The notes: generated from the sequence alone by a model not told the origin. DNA of 64,000 nucleotides from Microbispora oryzae (GCF_017896165.1 NZ_JAFCNB010000013.1:62001-126000), one strand, 5' to 3'. Counted from the first letter of the stretch, positions 9,505-18,742 are shown. Numbers and translations are program-made.

Positions 9505-11094
9505 ATGATCGTCACAGGGGTCGAGACCGAGTCCGGCGCCGTCCGCGCTGGAGGCGTCGTGATCGAACACCGGGCGAACCGGTGGTCTGTTCTCGTGCTG
9601 CTCTGTTTCAGTCTGCTGCTGATCGCGGTCGACGCGACCGTGCTGCACATCGCCGTCCCCGCACTCACCGCCGCGCTCGAACCCTCCGCCGTCCAGCTGC
9701 TGTGGATCATCGACGTCTACTCGCTGGTCGTGGCGCCCCTGCTGGTGACGTTCGGCACCCTGGGCGACCGGTACGGCAGGCGGCCGTTCGTGCTCGCCGG
9801 TTATGTGGTGTTCGGGCTGGCGTCGCTGGCGGCCGCGTTCGCCTGGTCCCCAGGTGTGCTGATCGCCGCACGGGCCATCCTCGGCGTGGGCGGAGCCATG
9901 ATCATGCCGGCCACGCTCTCGATCATCCGCCAGGTGTTCACCGACCGGCGGGAGCGGGCCATCGCGCTCGGCGTGTGGAGCGCGGTCGCCGCGGCCGGGG
10001 CGGCCGTCGGCCCCCTCATCGGCGGCGTCCTCGTCGAGCACCTGTGGTGGGGCTCCGTCTTCCTCATCAACGTGCCGCTGCTGCTGGTCGCCCTCCCCCT
10101 CGCCGTACGGATCCTTCCCCCGTCGCCGCGCCGCACCGGCCGCCCCTGGGACGCGCCCAGCGCCGCGCTGTCGACCTTCGGCATCCTCGCCCTGGCCTTC
10201 GGGCTGAAAGAGGCGGGCTACGGCCACTCGACGGCCCGTGGGTTGTCGCTGGCGGTCTTCGCGGGCGGCCTCGCCCTGCTCGCCTGGTTCGTCCGGCGGC
10301 AGCGGCGGCTGGCGTTCCCGCTGCTCGACATCGGCCTGTTCCGGCAGCGGTGTTTCGCCACCGGCGTCGGCTGCGTCCTGACGGCGATCTTCGCGCTGGT
10401 CGGGCTCGAGCTGATGCTGGCGCAGTACCTCCAGCTCGTGCTCGGGCTAACGCCGTTGCAGGCCGCCGTCCGCATGCTTCCGTTGATGGTCGCCGCCGTC
10501 GCCGGAGGTCTCGCCGCCGCCCACCTGCTGCGACGGGTCGGGCTGCGGGCCAGCGTCGCCGGAGGTCTCGCCCTGACCGCGGTGTCCCTCACCCCCGTGC
10601 TCTCCTGGGGGGTGGAGCGGCACGGGGCCATGCTCACCGCCTGCTTCGTGGGCATCGGGTTCGGCGTCGAGGTCGCGCTGCTCGCGGCCTCGGACGCGAT
10701 CATGGCGTCCGTCCCCGAGTCGCAGGCCGGCGGCGCCGCCGCCATCGAGGAGACGGCGTACGAGCTGGGCGCGGGTCTGGGCATCGCCGTGCTCGGCACG
10801 ATCACGACGCTGGTCTACGCGCCCGCGCTGGCACCCGTGGCCGGCGTGCCCCACCGCCTCATGGGCGAGGCGAGACAGTCGCTGGCGTCGGCCGCCCACG
10901 TGGCCGGCGAGACCGGCGGGACGGCCGGGACCGCGCTCATGGACGCCGCCCGCGCCGCCTTCGTCTCCGCGCTCCACTCCGCCATCGTGGTCAGCGTCGT
11001 GCTGCTGTCCCTCACCGCGCTCGCGGTGGCCGTACTGATCCCCCGCCGTCCCGCGCCGCCCCCGATGGAGGAGCCCGAACGGATGCCCGCCTGA
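9505..11094 (+). CDS. MFS transporter, DHA2 (14-helix drug:H+ antiporter) family
   Basis: This roughly 529-residue integral membrane protein has the pattern of QacA/SmvA-type exporters. Motif A is visible as GTLGDRYGRRPFVLAG after helix 2. Motif C-like GVWSAVAAAGAAVGPLIGGVL lies in helix 5, and there are about 14 hydrophobic helices. The start is uncertain: ATG 9505 has a weak ribosome binding site, while GTG 9559 (VIEHRANRW) lies behind GGAGG with 4-5 base spacing and may be the true start. It is divergent from the AAA gene (213-base gap). It probably exports cationic or hydrophobic compounds; the substrate is not determinable. Confidence 0.88.
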   Translation: MIVTGVETESGAVRAGGVVIEHRANRWSVLVLLCFSLLLIAVDATVLHIAVPALTAALEPSAVQLLWIIDVYSLVVAPLLVTFGTLGDRYGRRPFVLAGYVVFGLASLAAAFAWSPGVLIAARAILGVGGAMIMPATLSIIRQVFTDRRERAIALGVWSAVAAAGAAVGPLIGGVLVEHLWWGSVFLINVPLLLVALPLAVRILPPSPRRTGRPWDAPSAALSTFGILALAFGLKEAGYGHSTARGLSLAVFAGGLALLAWFVRRQRRLAFPLLDIGLFRQRCFATGVGCVLTAIFALVGLELMLAQYLQLVLGLTPLQAAVRMLPLMVAAVAGGLAAAHLLRRVGLRASVAGGLALTAVSLTPVLSWGVERHGAMLTACFVGIGFGVEVALLAASDAIMASVPESQAGGAAAIEETAYELGAGLGIAVLGTITTLVYAPALAPVAGVPHRLMGEARQSLASAAHVAGETGGTAGTALMDAARAAFVSALHSAIVVSVVLLSLTALAVAVLIPRRPAPPPMEEPERMPA

Positions 11095-11173
11095 CGGGCC
11101 CCGCGCATGAAGACCCCGGTTCCGGGGAGAGTGTCTGGGCAAGCGCCCCCCCCGCTACGCAGAATGAGAACCC

Positions 11174-11893
11174 GTGAAGAGAGCCCTGCACGATTTAGCC
11201 TCGCTGGCCGCCCGTATGGGAGTCGGCGGGATCTTCTTCGCCAACGGCTGGCACAAGCTCGAAGCTGGCCTCACCGCGACCGCCACCCAGTTCGCGGATC
11301 TCCACGCTCCGTTGCCGGATCTGTGGGCCGCCGTCACCATGCTGATCGAACTCCTCGGCGGTGTCATGCTCATCGCCGGCCTGGCCGTACCGGCGATCGG
11401 GCTGGTGCTGTTCGCCGAGGCGCTGGCGGTGTTCGTCCTCACCGCGGGCGACACCGGTCTCCCCCTCACCGGCGGCGACATCCGGCTGATCGTGGCGCTG
11501 GGGGCCGCCTCGGCGCTGCTCGCCGTGGTCGGCGCCGGACGGGTCTCCATCGACCACATGGTGGTCATCAAACGGCGCGAGGCCGAGGCCGCCGACGACT
11601 TCGCCGCCGAGAGCGAGGCCGACGCGGTGATCGCCGCGCTGCGGCCGTCCGCCGACGCCGCCACCGCCGGGTCCCCGGGCACGGGCGCCGTGACCACAGC
11701 ACCGGAAACCACAGCACCCGAAGCCACAGCGCCGGAAGGCACAGCCCCCGAAACGAAAGCACCCGGGAAGAAAGCGCCCAAGACGACAGGGCCGAAGACA
11801 GGGCCCGGCGACGCCGAGCTCAGCGGGACTGACGGCGCGCCGCGAGGGCCGGCTGCCGGCCGTTCACGGACAGGCCCGACGGCGAAGCCGTGA
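11174..11893 (+). CDS. DoxX-family membrane protein with Thr/Ala/Pro/Glu repeat tail
   Basis: This is a 239-residue protein with a four-helix DoxX domain in residues 1-130. The N terminus (LAARMGVGGIFFANGWHKLEAG) and the helix ELLGGVMLIAGLAVPAIGLVL are typical. DoxX proteins are quinone-linked or redox-stress membrane proteins. The C-terminal 90 residues are a low-complexity tail of short TAPE/TAPG units, encoded by imperfect 15-base repeats around 11695-11770. The GTG start at 11174 follows MFS by 79 bases. The tail's last 74 bases overlap the 3' end of the convergent histidine kinase, so this part of the tail is under constraint from both strands. Confidence 0.82.
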   Translation: MKRALHDLASLAARMGVGGIFFANGWHKLEAGLTATATQFADLHAPLPDLWAAVTMLIELLGGVMLIAGLAVPAIGLVLFAEALAVFVLTAGDTGLPLTGGDIRLIVALGAASALLAVVGAGRVSIDHMVVIKRREAEAADDFAAESEADAVIAALRPSADAATAGSPGTGAVTTAPETTAPEATAPEGTAPETKAPGKKAPKTTGPKTGPGDAELSGTDGAPRGPAAGRSRTGPTAKP

Positions 11894-13268
11894 GCGGCAG
11901 GCACAGCACGAAGCAGGCGCCCCCGGCTTGGTCGGCGGCGGTGAGTGTGCCCCCGTGGCTCTCGGCGATGAGACGGGCGATCGGCAGGCCCAGCCCCGCT
12001 CCCCCGGCGCCGCGGCTGCGCGCCGTGTCGAGCCGGGCGAACCGCTCGAACACGAACTCGCGGTCCTGGGCGGAGATCCCGGCGCCGTCGTCGAGGATCT
12101 CCACCCACGCGGCGCCGCGGGCGAACCGGTCCGCGGACCCCGGGTCCACCGGAACCGAACGGACCCGTACGGTCACGGTGGAGGACGCGTGCCGTTCGGC
12201 GTTGTCGAGCAGGTTGGCCACCAGCCGGCCGAGCTGGGCCCGGTCGCCCCGCACGATCACTCCCGGCTCCATGAACTGGACGATCTTCCGGGTGTGATGC
12301 CGGCCCTTCAGCTCGGTCGCCACGATCTCGGCCACGTCCACCGGCTCGCGGACCCCTGGTGCCCCGGCGTCCAGGCGGGTGAGCGTCTGCAGGTCGGAGG
12401 CGATCCGCTGGAGCCTGTTGATGCTCGCGAGCACCTCCCGGGCGAGCCCGCCGACGTCGACGTCCTGGGGCGCCAGCAGCGCGGCCTCCATCTGCACCCG
12501 GATGGCCGTGATGGGACTTCGGAGCTCATGAGAGGCGTCCGAGGTGAACCGGCGCTGCTGCTCCAGTGCCTCCTCCAGCCGGTCGAGCGTGTAGTTCACA
12601 CTCAGAGCCAGCTCACGGAGTTCGTCCCTGGCCTCGGGGAGCGGCACGCGACGGCCGAGGTCGGTGCTGTGGATCTCGTCCAGCTCCGCTCGGATGGCGC
12701 GGACGGGCCGCAGTGAGCAGTGCACACTGCCGTACACGCCCCGGGAGACGGCGGCGGTGGCGATGATCGTCCCGCCGCCCAGGAGGGCGAGCACGGCGGG
12801 GTAGACGTAGAAGGGCAGGGCCGGCGCGGCGCTGTAGACCGTCCAGTCGCCGCCCGCCCTGGGGACCTGCCGGGCGACGACGACCGCGCACCGGTTGTGC
12901 CCGAACATGTCGTCGCACACCACACCGTCGGCGTGTGTCTTGGGGGCCTGGGGGAGGAACCGGGCCATGGGTGGCCGGCCCTGCAGCTCGCCGCTGGCCG
13001 CGACGACCTTGCCCTGCGCGTTCACCACCTGGACGGGACGGACGAGGTCGTCGGACACGGCGGGCAGCGGGTTGGACACCTCACCCCGGACCACCGCGGA
13101 CGCGACGAACTCCCCGGCCACCCTCGCCTCCCGCACCAGGCTCTGCATGGTGAGCCGGTGGATCGCGAGCATGAGGACGGCCGAGAACAGGAGGCAGACC
13201 ACGGCGACCGCCGTGCCGGTGAACAGTGCCAGGCGAGTTCTCACTGGCCATTGGTGGGCAATGATCAT
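11820..13268 (-). CDS. Orphan sensor histidine kinase (HisKA/HATPase, HAMP)
   Basis: This 482-residue kinase has a first membrane helix at about 15-37 and an extracytoplasmic sensor at 40-150. That sensor holds a Cys pair (Cys118, Cys127). A second helix at 155-175, a HAMP region at 175-235 and the phospho-acceptor SDASHELRSP (His247) follow. The N box (LVANLLDNAERHA), G1 (LDDGAGI), F box (FERFARLD) and G2 (GGAGLGL) of the catalytic domain are all present. No response regulator gene adjoins it, so the partner is encoded elsewhere. The Cys pair could form a disulfide and report redox state; that is inference, suggested by the facing DoxX gene. Confidence 0.9.
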   Translation of the reverse strand: MIIAHQWPVRTRLALFTGTAVAVVCLLFSAVLMLAIHRLTMQSLVREARVAGEFVASAVVRGEVSNPLPAVSDDLVRPVQVVNAQGKVVAASGELQGRPPMARFLPQAPKTHADGVVCDDMFGHNRCAVVVARQVPRAGGDWTVYSAAPALPFYVYPAVLALLGGGTIIATAAVSRGVYGSVHCSLRPVRAIRAELDEIHSTDLGRRVPLPEARDELRELALSVNYTLDRLEEALEQQRRFTSDASHELRSPITAIRVQMEAALLAPQDVDVGGLAREVLASINRLQRIASDLQTLTRLDAGAPGVREPVDVAEIVATELKGRHHTRKIVQFMEPGVIVRGDRAQLGRLVANLLDNAERHASSTVTVRVRSVPVDPGSADRFARGAAWVEILDDGAGISAQDREFVFERFARLDTARSRGAGGAGLGLPIARLIAESHGGTLTAADQAGGACFVLCLPLTASPSGLSVNGRQPALAARRQSR

Positions 13269-13431
13269 ATCGGGCCCAATCCTCGAAATTTTACGATTGA
13301 CCCGGTGTCCAACTTACCTGCGGCCGTTCCTGCCCCCGGTAATCCCTGTTGAAGCAAAACTGCATATCACGGCACGGCATCCCGTTCCTCCGACATGAAC
13401 GTGCAGGACGCGGGTAAAGCGGCATGAGCCG

Positions 13432-13477
13432 GGCGGGCGCCCAGGGCCCGTCCGGCCACCCGATCCGGGCGCCCGCC
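13432..13477 (-). terminator. Hairpin after the GH3-LacI operon
   Basis: Two 11-base arms (GGCGGGCGCCC at 13432-13442 and GGGCGCCCGCC at 13467-13477) pair perfectly across a 24-base loop. It lies 40 bases beyond the LacI stop codon. No U-run follows, as is usual in actinomycetes. The remainder of the 250-base gap up to the histidine kinase start shows no gene. Confidence 0.6.
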
Positions 13478-13518
13478 GGGACACTCGTCGGACGCTTGTC
13501 AGGGCCCGGGCCGGCGGA

Positions 13519-14520
13519 TCACCGCGTGCTCTCCCGTACCGTCAGCCGCGGCTGGAGAAGTGTCGACTGTGGCACCTGCTGGCCGTCCAGCTTCGCCATG
13601 AGCAGCCGCACGGCCTGGTCTCCCACGTCACCGGCCGGGATGAGCACGGACGTCAGCGCCGGGCCGGCCCGCTCGGCGACGTCGTCCGGGCAGATCGCCA
13701 CCACGGAGACGTCCTCGGGCACCCGCCTGCCCAGCATGCGCAGGGCGCCGAGCACGTGACCGGCGGCGCTCTCGTTGTGCACGACGATCCCGGACACCCC
13801 GGGACGCTCCTCGAGCAGCAGTTTCACCGCCTCGTAGACCTCGTCGAACGACTCCTCGCAGGGCCGGGCGTCGGGAACGAGACCGCGCCGCCGCATCTCG
13901 TCGGCGAAGCCGGCCATGGTGCGCTCGGCGAAGCCGGTGCCGCGCTCGTAGACCACGCGGGGGGCGCCGAGCAGCGCGATCTCCCGGTGCCCCAGATCCA
14001 CCAGGTGGTCGACGCACAGCGCTCCGGCGCGGGCGAAGTCGAGGTCGACGCAGGTCAGCCCCTCAGGGTCGGCGGGGAAGCCGATCAGGACGCTCGGCTC
14101 GGTCAGCTCGCGCAGCAGCGGCACGCGTGGGTCGTGGATCTCCACGTCCATCAGCAGAAGCCCGTCGACCAGGGCGCTCGCCGCCACCCTGCGCAGCCCG
14201 TCGGGTCCCTCGTCGGCCGTCATGAGCAGGACGTCGTGGTCGTACTGCCGCGCGGTCGTCACCACCGACGTGGCGAACTGCATGAGCACGGGGAGATTCA
14301 TCCCGGCCCGCAGCGGGAGCACCAGCGCGATCACGTTGGCGCGCTTGCTGGCCAGGGCCCGGGCTCCCGCGTTGGGGTGGTAGCCGAGGGTCCTGACGCT
14401 CTCCAGCACCCGTTGCCGGGTGGTCGCCGAGATCGCCCGCTTGCCGCTCAGGACGTAGGAGACCGTGCTGACGGCGACCCCGGCGTGTTTCGCCACGTCG
14501 GCGATCGTCACCGTTCTCAC
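13519..14520 (-). CDS. LacI-family transcriptional repressor
   Basis: This 333-residue LacI/GalR protein has its DNA-binding helix-turn-helix and hinge in residues 1-60 (TIADVAKHAGVAVSTVSYVLSG, then NAGARALASKR). A periplasmic-binding-like effector domain follows. Its start overlaps the stop of the upstream GH3 gene by 4 bases, so the two are co-transcribed and probably translationally coupled. The GAAGCGCTTC-type palindromes upstream of GH3 are typical LacI-family sites and are the likely operators. That arrangement would make the repressor autoregulated and relieved by a GH3 substrate or product sugar. Confidence 0.92.
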   Translation of the reverse strand: MRTVTIADVAKHAGVAVSTVSYVLSGKRAISATTRQRVLESVRTLGYHPNAGARALASKRANVIALVLPLRAGMNLPVLMQFATSVVTTARQYDHDVLLMTADEGPDGLRRVAASALVDGLLLMDVEIHDPRVPLLRELTEPSVLIGFPADPEGLTCVDLDFARAGALCVDHLVDLGHREIALLGAPRVVYERGTGFAERTMAGFADEMRRRGLVPDARPCEESFDEVYEAVKLLLEERPGVSGIVVHNESAAGHVLGALRMLGRRVPEDVSVVAICPDDVAERAGPALTSVLIPAGDVGDQAVRLLMAKLDGQQVPQSTLLQPRLTVRESTR

Positions 14521-17324
14521 CGGCGGAACTCCAGCGTGCTCACGGCGATCCCCTCACTCTCGAACACCACATAAAGATCCCGCGATCCGCGTGCCGGCGT
14601 TACACGGGCGCGGGTCTCGACGAACACGTGCCTCGACGGGGTGGGCGGCACGGTCACCGTGCCGATCACCTCTCCGGCCAGCGGATCGCCGGCCCGGAGC
14701 GTGATCACCCCACCCTCGGTGCTGGACACCGCGAGCGCGCACGACGCCGGACCCGCGTCATCCGCTCCGAGATCGGCGTCGCGGAACGCGATCCAGGCCC
14801 CCGGCTGGACGGACCGGACCGCGTCACCGGTCTCGGCTCCGGCCTCGCACGGCACCACCCCGTCGTACTCGTCGAAGGCGGCGGCGTCCAGCGGGCGGCC
14901 CAGCAGGTCGCGCGGCGGGATCCGCTCCCCCCGCACGTGGAACCGCGCGGTCAGCCGGATGTCGCCGGCCGACCGGCCCGCCATGAGGGTGTGCGCGGCC
15001 TCCTCTATGACGAACCGGCCCCGCGTGACGTCCCAGAACGCCAGGTCCGCCACGACCACCGTCGCCGACACCGTACGGCTCTCGCCGGGCGCCAGCCGTA
15101 CCTTGCGGAACGCCCGCAGGCGGCGCAGCGGCTGCTTGACCCGGGAGTTGCGCTGATGGGTGTAGAACTGCACCACCTCCTCCCCCTCGCGTCCGCCGGT
15201 GTTGGTCACGGTCACCGAGACGGTGAGGGCCTCGCCCGGGTCGAGGGAGTCGTGGGACAGCGACAGATCGCGGTAGGCGAAGCCGGTGTAGCTCAGGCCG
15301 TGGCCGAACGGGTAGAGGGGCCTGCCGCGGTAGTAGAGGTAGGTGGCGTCCGCCGCGATGATGTCGTAGTCGAAGAGATCGGGCAGGTGGGCGGCCGAGC
15401 GGTACCAGGTCTGGGTGAGGCGCCCGCCCGGATCGGCGTCGCCGAACAGCACGGCGGCGAGCGCGTTGCCGTACTCCTGACCGCCGTGCGCCGACCAGAC
15501 GATGGCGGGCAGGTGCTCGTCCGCCCAGGTCACCGCGTACGGATACCCGCTGGAGACGACGAGGACGGTCGACGGGTTGGCCTCGTGGACGGCGCGGACC
15601 AGTGCCTCCTGGCGGCCCGGGAGGCGCAGGTCGGTCCGGTCCTCGGTCTCCCGGCCGTTCACGAGCGGGTGATCGCCCACGACGACGATCGCGACGTCCG
15701 CTCCCGCGGCGACCTCGGCGGCCCGCGCCGCGCCGTGCTCGATCACCTCGATCGTGAAGACGGCGGCCGCGTCGGCGTCCTCCGCCGTGCGGACGGCGCC
15801 CTCCCGCAGCGCGACGTAGTGACCCGTGGAGATGTTGCGCAGGGCCACTCCCCTCGGCCGCTCCTCGATCCGGAACGTCTGGCGCACCTCCCAGCCGGCC
15901 GGCCCCGGCTGATCGTTCACCACGAGCCCGTCGCCGTCCACCGCGAGGTGCCGCCCGTTCGCGGCGGCGCGGAGCGCGAACGCGCCGCCGCCCCAGTCGA
16001 GCAGGTCGAACCCGTGCCGGTCCTGACCGATCCACAGCGGACCGCCCGCGGGGTCGCCGGACGCGGACAGGTAGCCGCCGTCGACGCGCAGCGCCACCCG
16101 GTCCACGCCCTCGCAGTACACCGTCGCGCAACGCTCGGCGAGCCCGGCGCGGGCCGTGACCGCGTACGGCAGCGTGCCGCTGTACCAGTCCTCGAACAGG
16201 ACATCGGCCAGCGGGCCGATCACCGCGACCGTCTCCGGCTCGCGCAGCGGCAGGATTCCGTCGTTCTTGAGCAGGGTGATCGACCGCCTGGCGGCCTCCC
16301 GGGCCAGCGACCGGTGCTCGGGGCTGTTCACGACGTCGTGGGTGATCCCGTCGTAGGGCCGGCCGGGGTCGAACTCGCCCAGCCGGACCCGGACGGTGAG
16401 CACGTGCCGGACGGCCGCGTCGACGTCGGCCTCGCTGAGCAGCCCGCGGTCGAGCGCCGTCCTGATGTGGGCGAGGGTGGCCTTCGGGTCGTCGTCGTCC
16501 TGCGTGAAGCTGTCGAGCCCGGCCCTGATCGCGTGCGCGTACGCGGCGGGCAGGTCGTCGTGGTATCCCTGCGGGTCTACCAGGTTGCCGGGGGCGTAGG
16601 CGTCGCTCACCACGAGGACGTCCTCGTTCAGGCGCCGCAGCCACGACCGGATCAGCGGCGACAGGTGCGCCGGCCGCCCGTTCACCAGGTTGTACGACGG
16701 CATGACCGCCACCGCGGCGCCCGACTCGATCGCCGGGCGGAAGGGGGCGAGCTCGTACTCGTGGAGCACTCTGGGCGGCACGTTGCTCGAGCTGACACAC
16801 CGGTCGGTCTCGTTGTTGTAGGCGAGGAAGTGCTTCAGGGTGGGGGCCGTCCTGAGCACGTCGTGGTCGCCGGCCAGGCCCCGGGCGTAGGCGGCGCCCA
16901 TCACCCCGGTCAGCCAGGGATCCTCGGAATACCCCTCCTCGTTGCGTCCCCAGCGCGGGTCGCGCAGCGGATTGACCACCGGCGCCCAGACGTTGAGCCC
17001 GACGGCCTCCGGGTCCTTGTGGTGGAAGGCCGTCACCTCGTCGCCCACCGCCTCCCCCACCCGCCGGACCAGGTCGGGATCCCACGTGGTGGCCAGGCCC
17101 AGCGCCTGGGGGAACACGGTCGCGGGGCCGTGCCACGCCACGCCGTGCAGGGCCTCGGTGCCGGTGCGGAAGGCCCGCAGCCCGAGCCGCTCGACCGGCG
17201 CCTGGTACTGGTGCAGCAGGCCGATCTTCTCCTCCTGCGTCAGCCGTCCCAGCAGGTCGGCGACCCGGCGGGCGACGGGCAGCTCGGGGTTCCGGAATTC
17301 CGGGCCGGCGGCCGGTTCGTTCAT
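14517..17324 (-). CDS. Cytoplasmic glycoside hydrolase family 3 (beta-glucosidase/beta-xylosidase)
   Basis: This roughly 935-residue GH3 enzyme removes terminal beta-linked glucose or xylose. The GH3 N domain carries TAPTLKHFLAYNNE and the nucleophile Asp in VVSDAYAPGNL (about residue 241). The GH3 C domain begins ITLLKNDGILPL and is interrupted by a beta-trefoil/fascin-like insert (ALRAAANGRHLAVDGDG, about 450-545). A Fn3-like domain (EGEEVVQFYTH) and a CBM6-like C terminus (GAWIAFRDADLG to LYVVFESEG) follow. There is no signal peptide, unlike its paralogue at 26479-29406. Start choice: ATG 17324 has AAGGA 11 bases upstream; ATGs at 17336 and 17345 are possible but overlap or touch the operator. 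First gene of the GH3-lacI operon. Confidence 0.9.
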   Translation of the reverse strand: MNEPAAGPEFRNPELPVARRVADLLGRLTQEEKIGLLHQYQAPVERLGLRAFRTGTEALHGVAWHGPATVFPQALGLATTWDPDLVRRVGEAVGDEVTAFHHKDPEAVGLNVWAPVVNPLRDPRWGRNEEGYSEDPWLTGVMGAAYARGLAGDHDVLRTAPTLKHFLAYNNETDRCVSSSNVPPRVLHEYELAPFRPAIESGAAVAVMPSYNLVNGRPAHLSPLIRSWLRRLNEDVLVVSDAYAPGNLVDPQGYHDDLPAAYAHAIRAGLDSFTQDDDDPKATLAHIRTALDRGLLSEADVDAAVRHVLTVRVRLGEFDPGRPYDGITHDVVNSPEHRSLAREAARRSITLLKNDGILPLREPETVAVIGPLADVLFEDWYSGTLPYAVTARAGLAERCATVYCEGVDRVALRVDGGYLSASGDPAGGPLWIGQDRHGFDLLDWGGGAFALRAAANGRHLAVDGDGLVVNDQPGPAGWEVRQTFRIEERPRGVALRNISTGHYVALREGAVRTAEDADAAAVFTIEVIEHGAARAAEVAAGADVAIVVVGDHPLVNGRETEDRTDLRLPGRQEALVRAVHEANPSTVLVVSSGYPYAVTWADEHLPAIVWSAHGGQEYGNALAAVLFGDADPGGRLTQTWYRSAAHLPDLFDYDIIAADATYLYYRGRPLYPFGHGLSYTGFAYRDLSLSHDSLDPGEALTVSVTVTNTGGREGEEVVQFYTHQRNSRVKQPLRRLRAFRKVRLAPGESRTVSATVVVADLAFWDVTRGRFVIEEAAHTLMAGRSAGDIRLTARFHVRGERIPPRDLLGRPLDAAAFDEYDGVVPCEAGAETGDAVRSVQPGAWIAFRDADLGADDAGPASCALAVSSTEGGVITLRAGDPLAGEVIGTVTVPPTPSRHVFVETRARVTPARGSRDLYVVFESEGIAVSTLEFRR

Positions 17325-17344
17325 CGGGAGACCCATCCTTCGCA

Positions 17345-17358
17345 TCGAAGCGCTTCGA
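17345..17358. promoter_or_regulatory. LacI-type operator O1 upstream of GH3
   Basis: TCGAAGCGCTTCGA is a perfect 14-base palindrome centred on GCGC, the usual core of LacI-family operators. It lies about 21 bases upstream of the chosen GH3 start. A partial copy (AGGCGCTTCAG, centre 17381.5) lies 30 bases further upstream, followed by O2. Confidence 0.7.
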
Positions 17359-17426
17359 CGACACCGATCGGGCGAGGAGGCGCTTCAGGGGACCAGTGGT
17401 GCTGCGGGGAAGCGCCGGATCGTTGG

Positions 17427-17439
17427 TGAAGCGCTTCGA
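17427..17439. promoter_or_regulatory. LacI-type operator O2 upstream of GH3
   Basis: TGAAGCGCTTCGA, centred at 17432.5, shares the GAAGCGCTTC core with O1. The centres of O1 and O2 are 81 bases apart, close to eight helical turns, with a half-site between them. This spacing would suit looping or cooperative binding by the downstream LacI protein. Confidence 0.65.
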
Positions 17440-17527
17440 CAGACGTACGGGGTGTTTCCGGAGTGTTAATCCGGGCTAATCCGAAGAGTGCCTTTTCTCC
17501 CCCGGCGGGTCAAGACCCAGTTCGGTC

Positions 17528-18742
17528 TCAGGAGGGCTGGGCGGGCAGCCGGCCGGAGTCGACCCGGTCGAGCACGGTGGCCGCGGCTCCGAGCGCGGCG
17601 GCGCCGTATCCCAGGGCCGACGCCTCAAGCCGGCAGGCGCCGCCGCCGGGCGCGACGATCCCGCGGCGCATCTCCTCCTCGGCCCGGCTGATCAGCCACG
17701 GCGCGAGCGGGATGTAGTAGCCGCCCAGGATGATCACCTCGGGGTCGAGCAGGTTGGCGACCACCGCCAGGCCGCGGCCGAGGTCGCGCCCGGCCTGGTC
17801 GAGCAGCGCGAGGATCTCCGGGTCGCCGGCGCCCGCCCGGCGCACCACCTCGTCGATCTCCAGCTCGAGCTCCGACGACGCGGCGTCCGGCGCGGTGCGC
17901 CGCAGTATCGCGCCGACCCCCGCGACGGCCTCCAGGCAGCCGCGCCGCCCGCAGCGGCAGAGCGGTCCCGCCGGGTCGACGGGGATATGGCCGATCTCCC
18001 CGCTGAACCCGAGCGCGCCGCGCCTGACCCGGCCGTCCAGCACGATCCCGGCCGCGACGCGGGCCTCCCCGGTCACGTAGACGAGGTTCGCGGTGTTGCG
18101 ATGCGGACCGAACCGGTGCTCGGCCAGCGCGGCGAGGTTGGCGTCGTTGTCGACCACCACGGGGAACCCGGGGTCGCGCAGCGCCTTGGTCAGGTCGCCG
18201 CCCAGATCGGCGTCGCGCCAGCCCAGATCGGCCGCCTGCCGGACCGAACCGTCCACCTCGACCAGCCCCGGCACGGCCACGGTGAGCCCGAGGACCTGCC
18301 TGGCCTCCTTCGCCATCCGGCTCACCGCGCGGCGGGCGACGGCCGCGATCGCGGCGACGGCCTGACCCGTGGTGGAGTCTCCGCCGGGGAAGGAGCGCCG
18401 CCAGTTCAGCAGTTCCTCGCCCTTGAGGTCGATCGCCACCGCGGTGATGTAGTCGGCGTTCACCTCGATGCCGACCGCCGCGAACGGCGAGCCGTCCAGG
18501 ACGAGCATGGTGGCCGGGCGGCCCACCCGGTGCTCTGTGAGACCCGTCTCACGGAGCAGCCTCCGCTCGATGAGATCGGCGACCAGACTGGAGACGGTAG
18601 CCTTGTTCAGCCCGGTGGAGGCGGCGATGTCGGCCCGGGAGCACGGGGCGTTCTCCCGGACGAAGCGCAGCGCCACAGCCAGGTTGGTCGCTCGCACGTC
18701 GGCGAAGTCGGCCGGCTGCGGCTCGTTGTGCGATGTGAACAT
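17528..18742 (-). CDS. ROK-family transcriptional regulator (NagC/XylR type)
   Basis: This roughly 404-residue protein has an N-terminal winged helix (SRADIAASTGLNKATVSSLVADL) and a ROK sugar-kinase-fold domain. The ROK zinc site is visible: GHIPVDPAGPLCRCGRRGCLE, with one His and three Cys. The glycine-rich nucleotide/sugar loop GFSGEIGH is conserved. I chose ATG 18742 (MFTSHNE); an ATG at 18781 is in frame upstream. A 25-base inverted repeat at 18801-18825, in the promoter position, also occurs ahead of the alpha-xylosidase operon at 34979. The protein is therefore probably an autoregulated sensor of xylose-containing oligosaccharides or xylose. Confidence 0.88.
   Translation of the reverse strand: MFTSHNEPQPADFADVRATNLAVALRFVRENAPCSRADIAASTGLNKATVSSLVADLIERRLLRETGLTEHRVGRPATMLVLDGSPFAAVGIEVNADYITAVAIDLKGEELLNWRRSFPGGDSTTGQAVAAIAAVARRAVSRMAKEARQVLGLTVAVPGLVEVDGSVRQAADLGWRDADLGGDLTKALRDPGFPVVVDNDANLAALAEHRFGPHRNTANLVYVTGEARVAAGIVLDGRVRRGALGFSGEIGHIPVDPAGPLCRCGRRGCLEAVAGVGAILRRTAPDAASSELELEIDEVVRRAGAGDPEILALLDQAGRDLGRGLAVVANLLDPEVIILGGYYIPLAPWLISRAEEEMRRGIVAPGGGACRLEASALGYGAAALGAAATVLDRVDSGRLPAQPS

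Noticed and set aside
11114..11127. CCCCGG-TT-CCGGGG as a terminator after the MFS gene
   Set aside because: A two-base loop is too tight and the remaining stem is short. Read-through into DoxX cannot be excluded.
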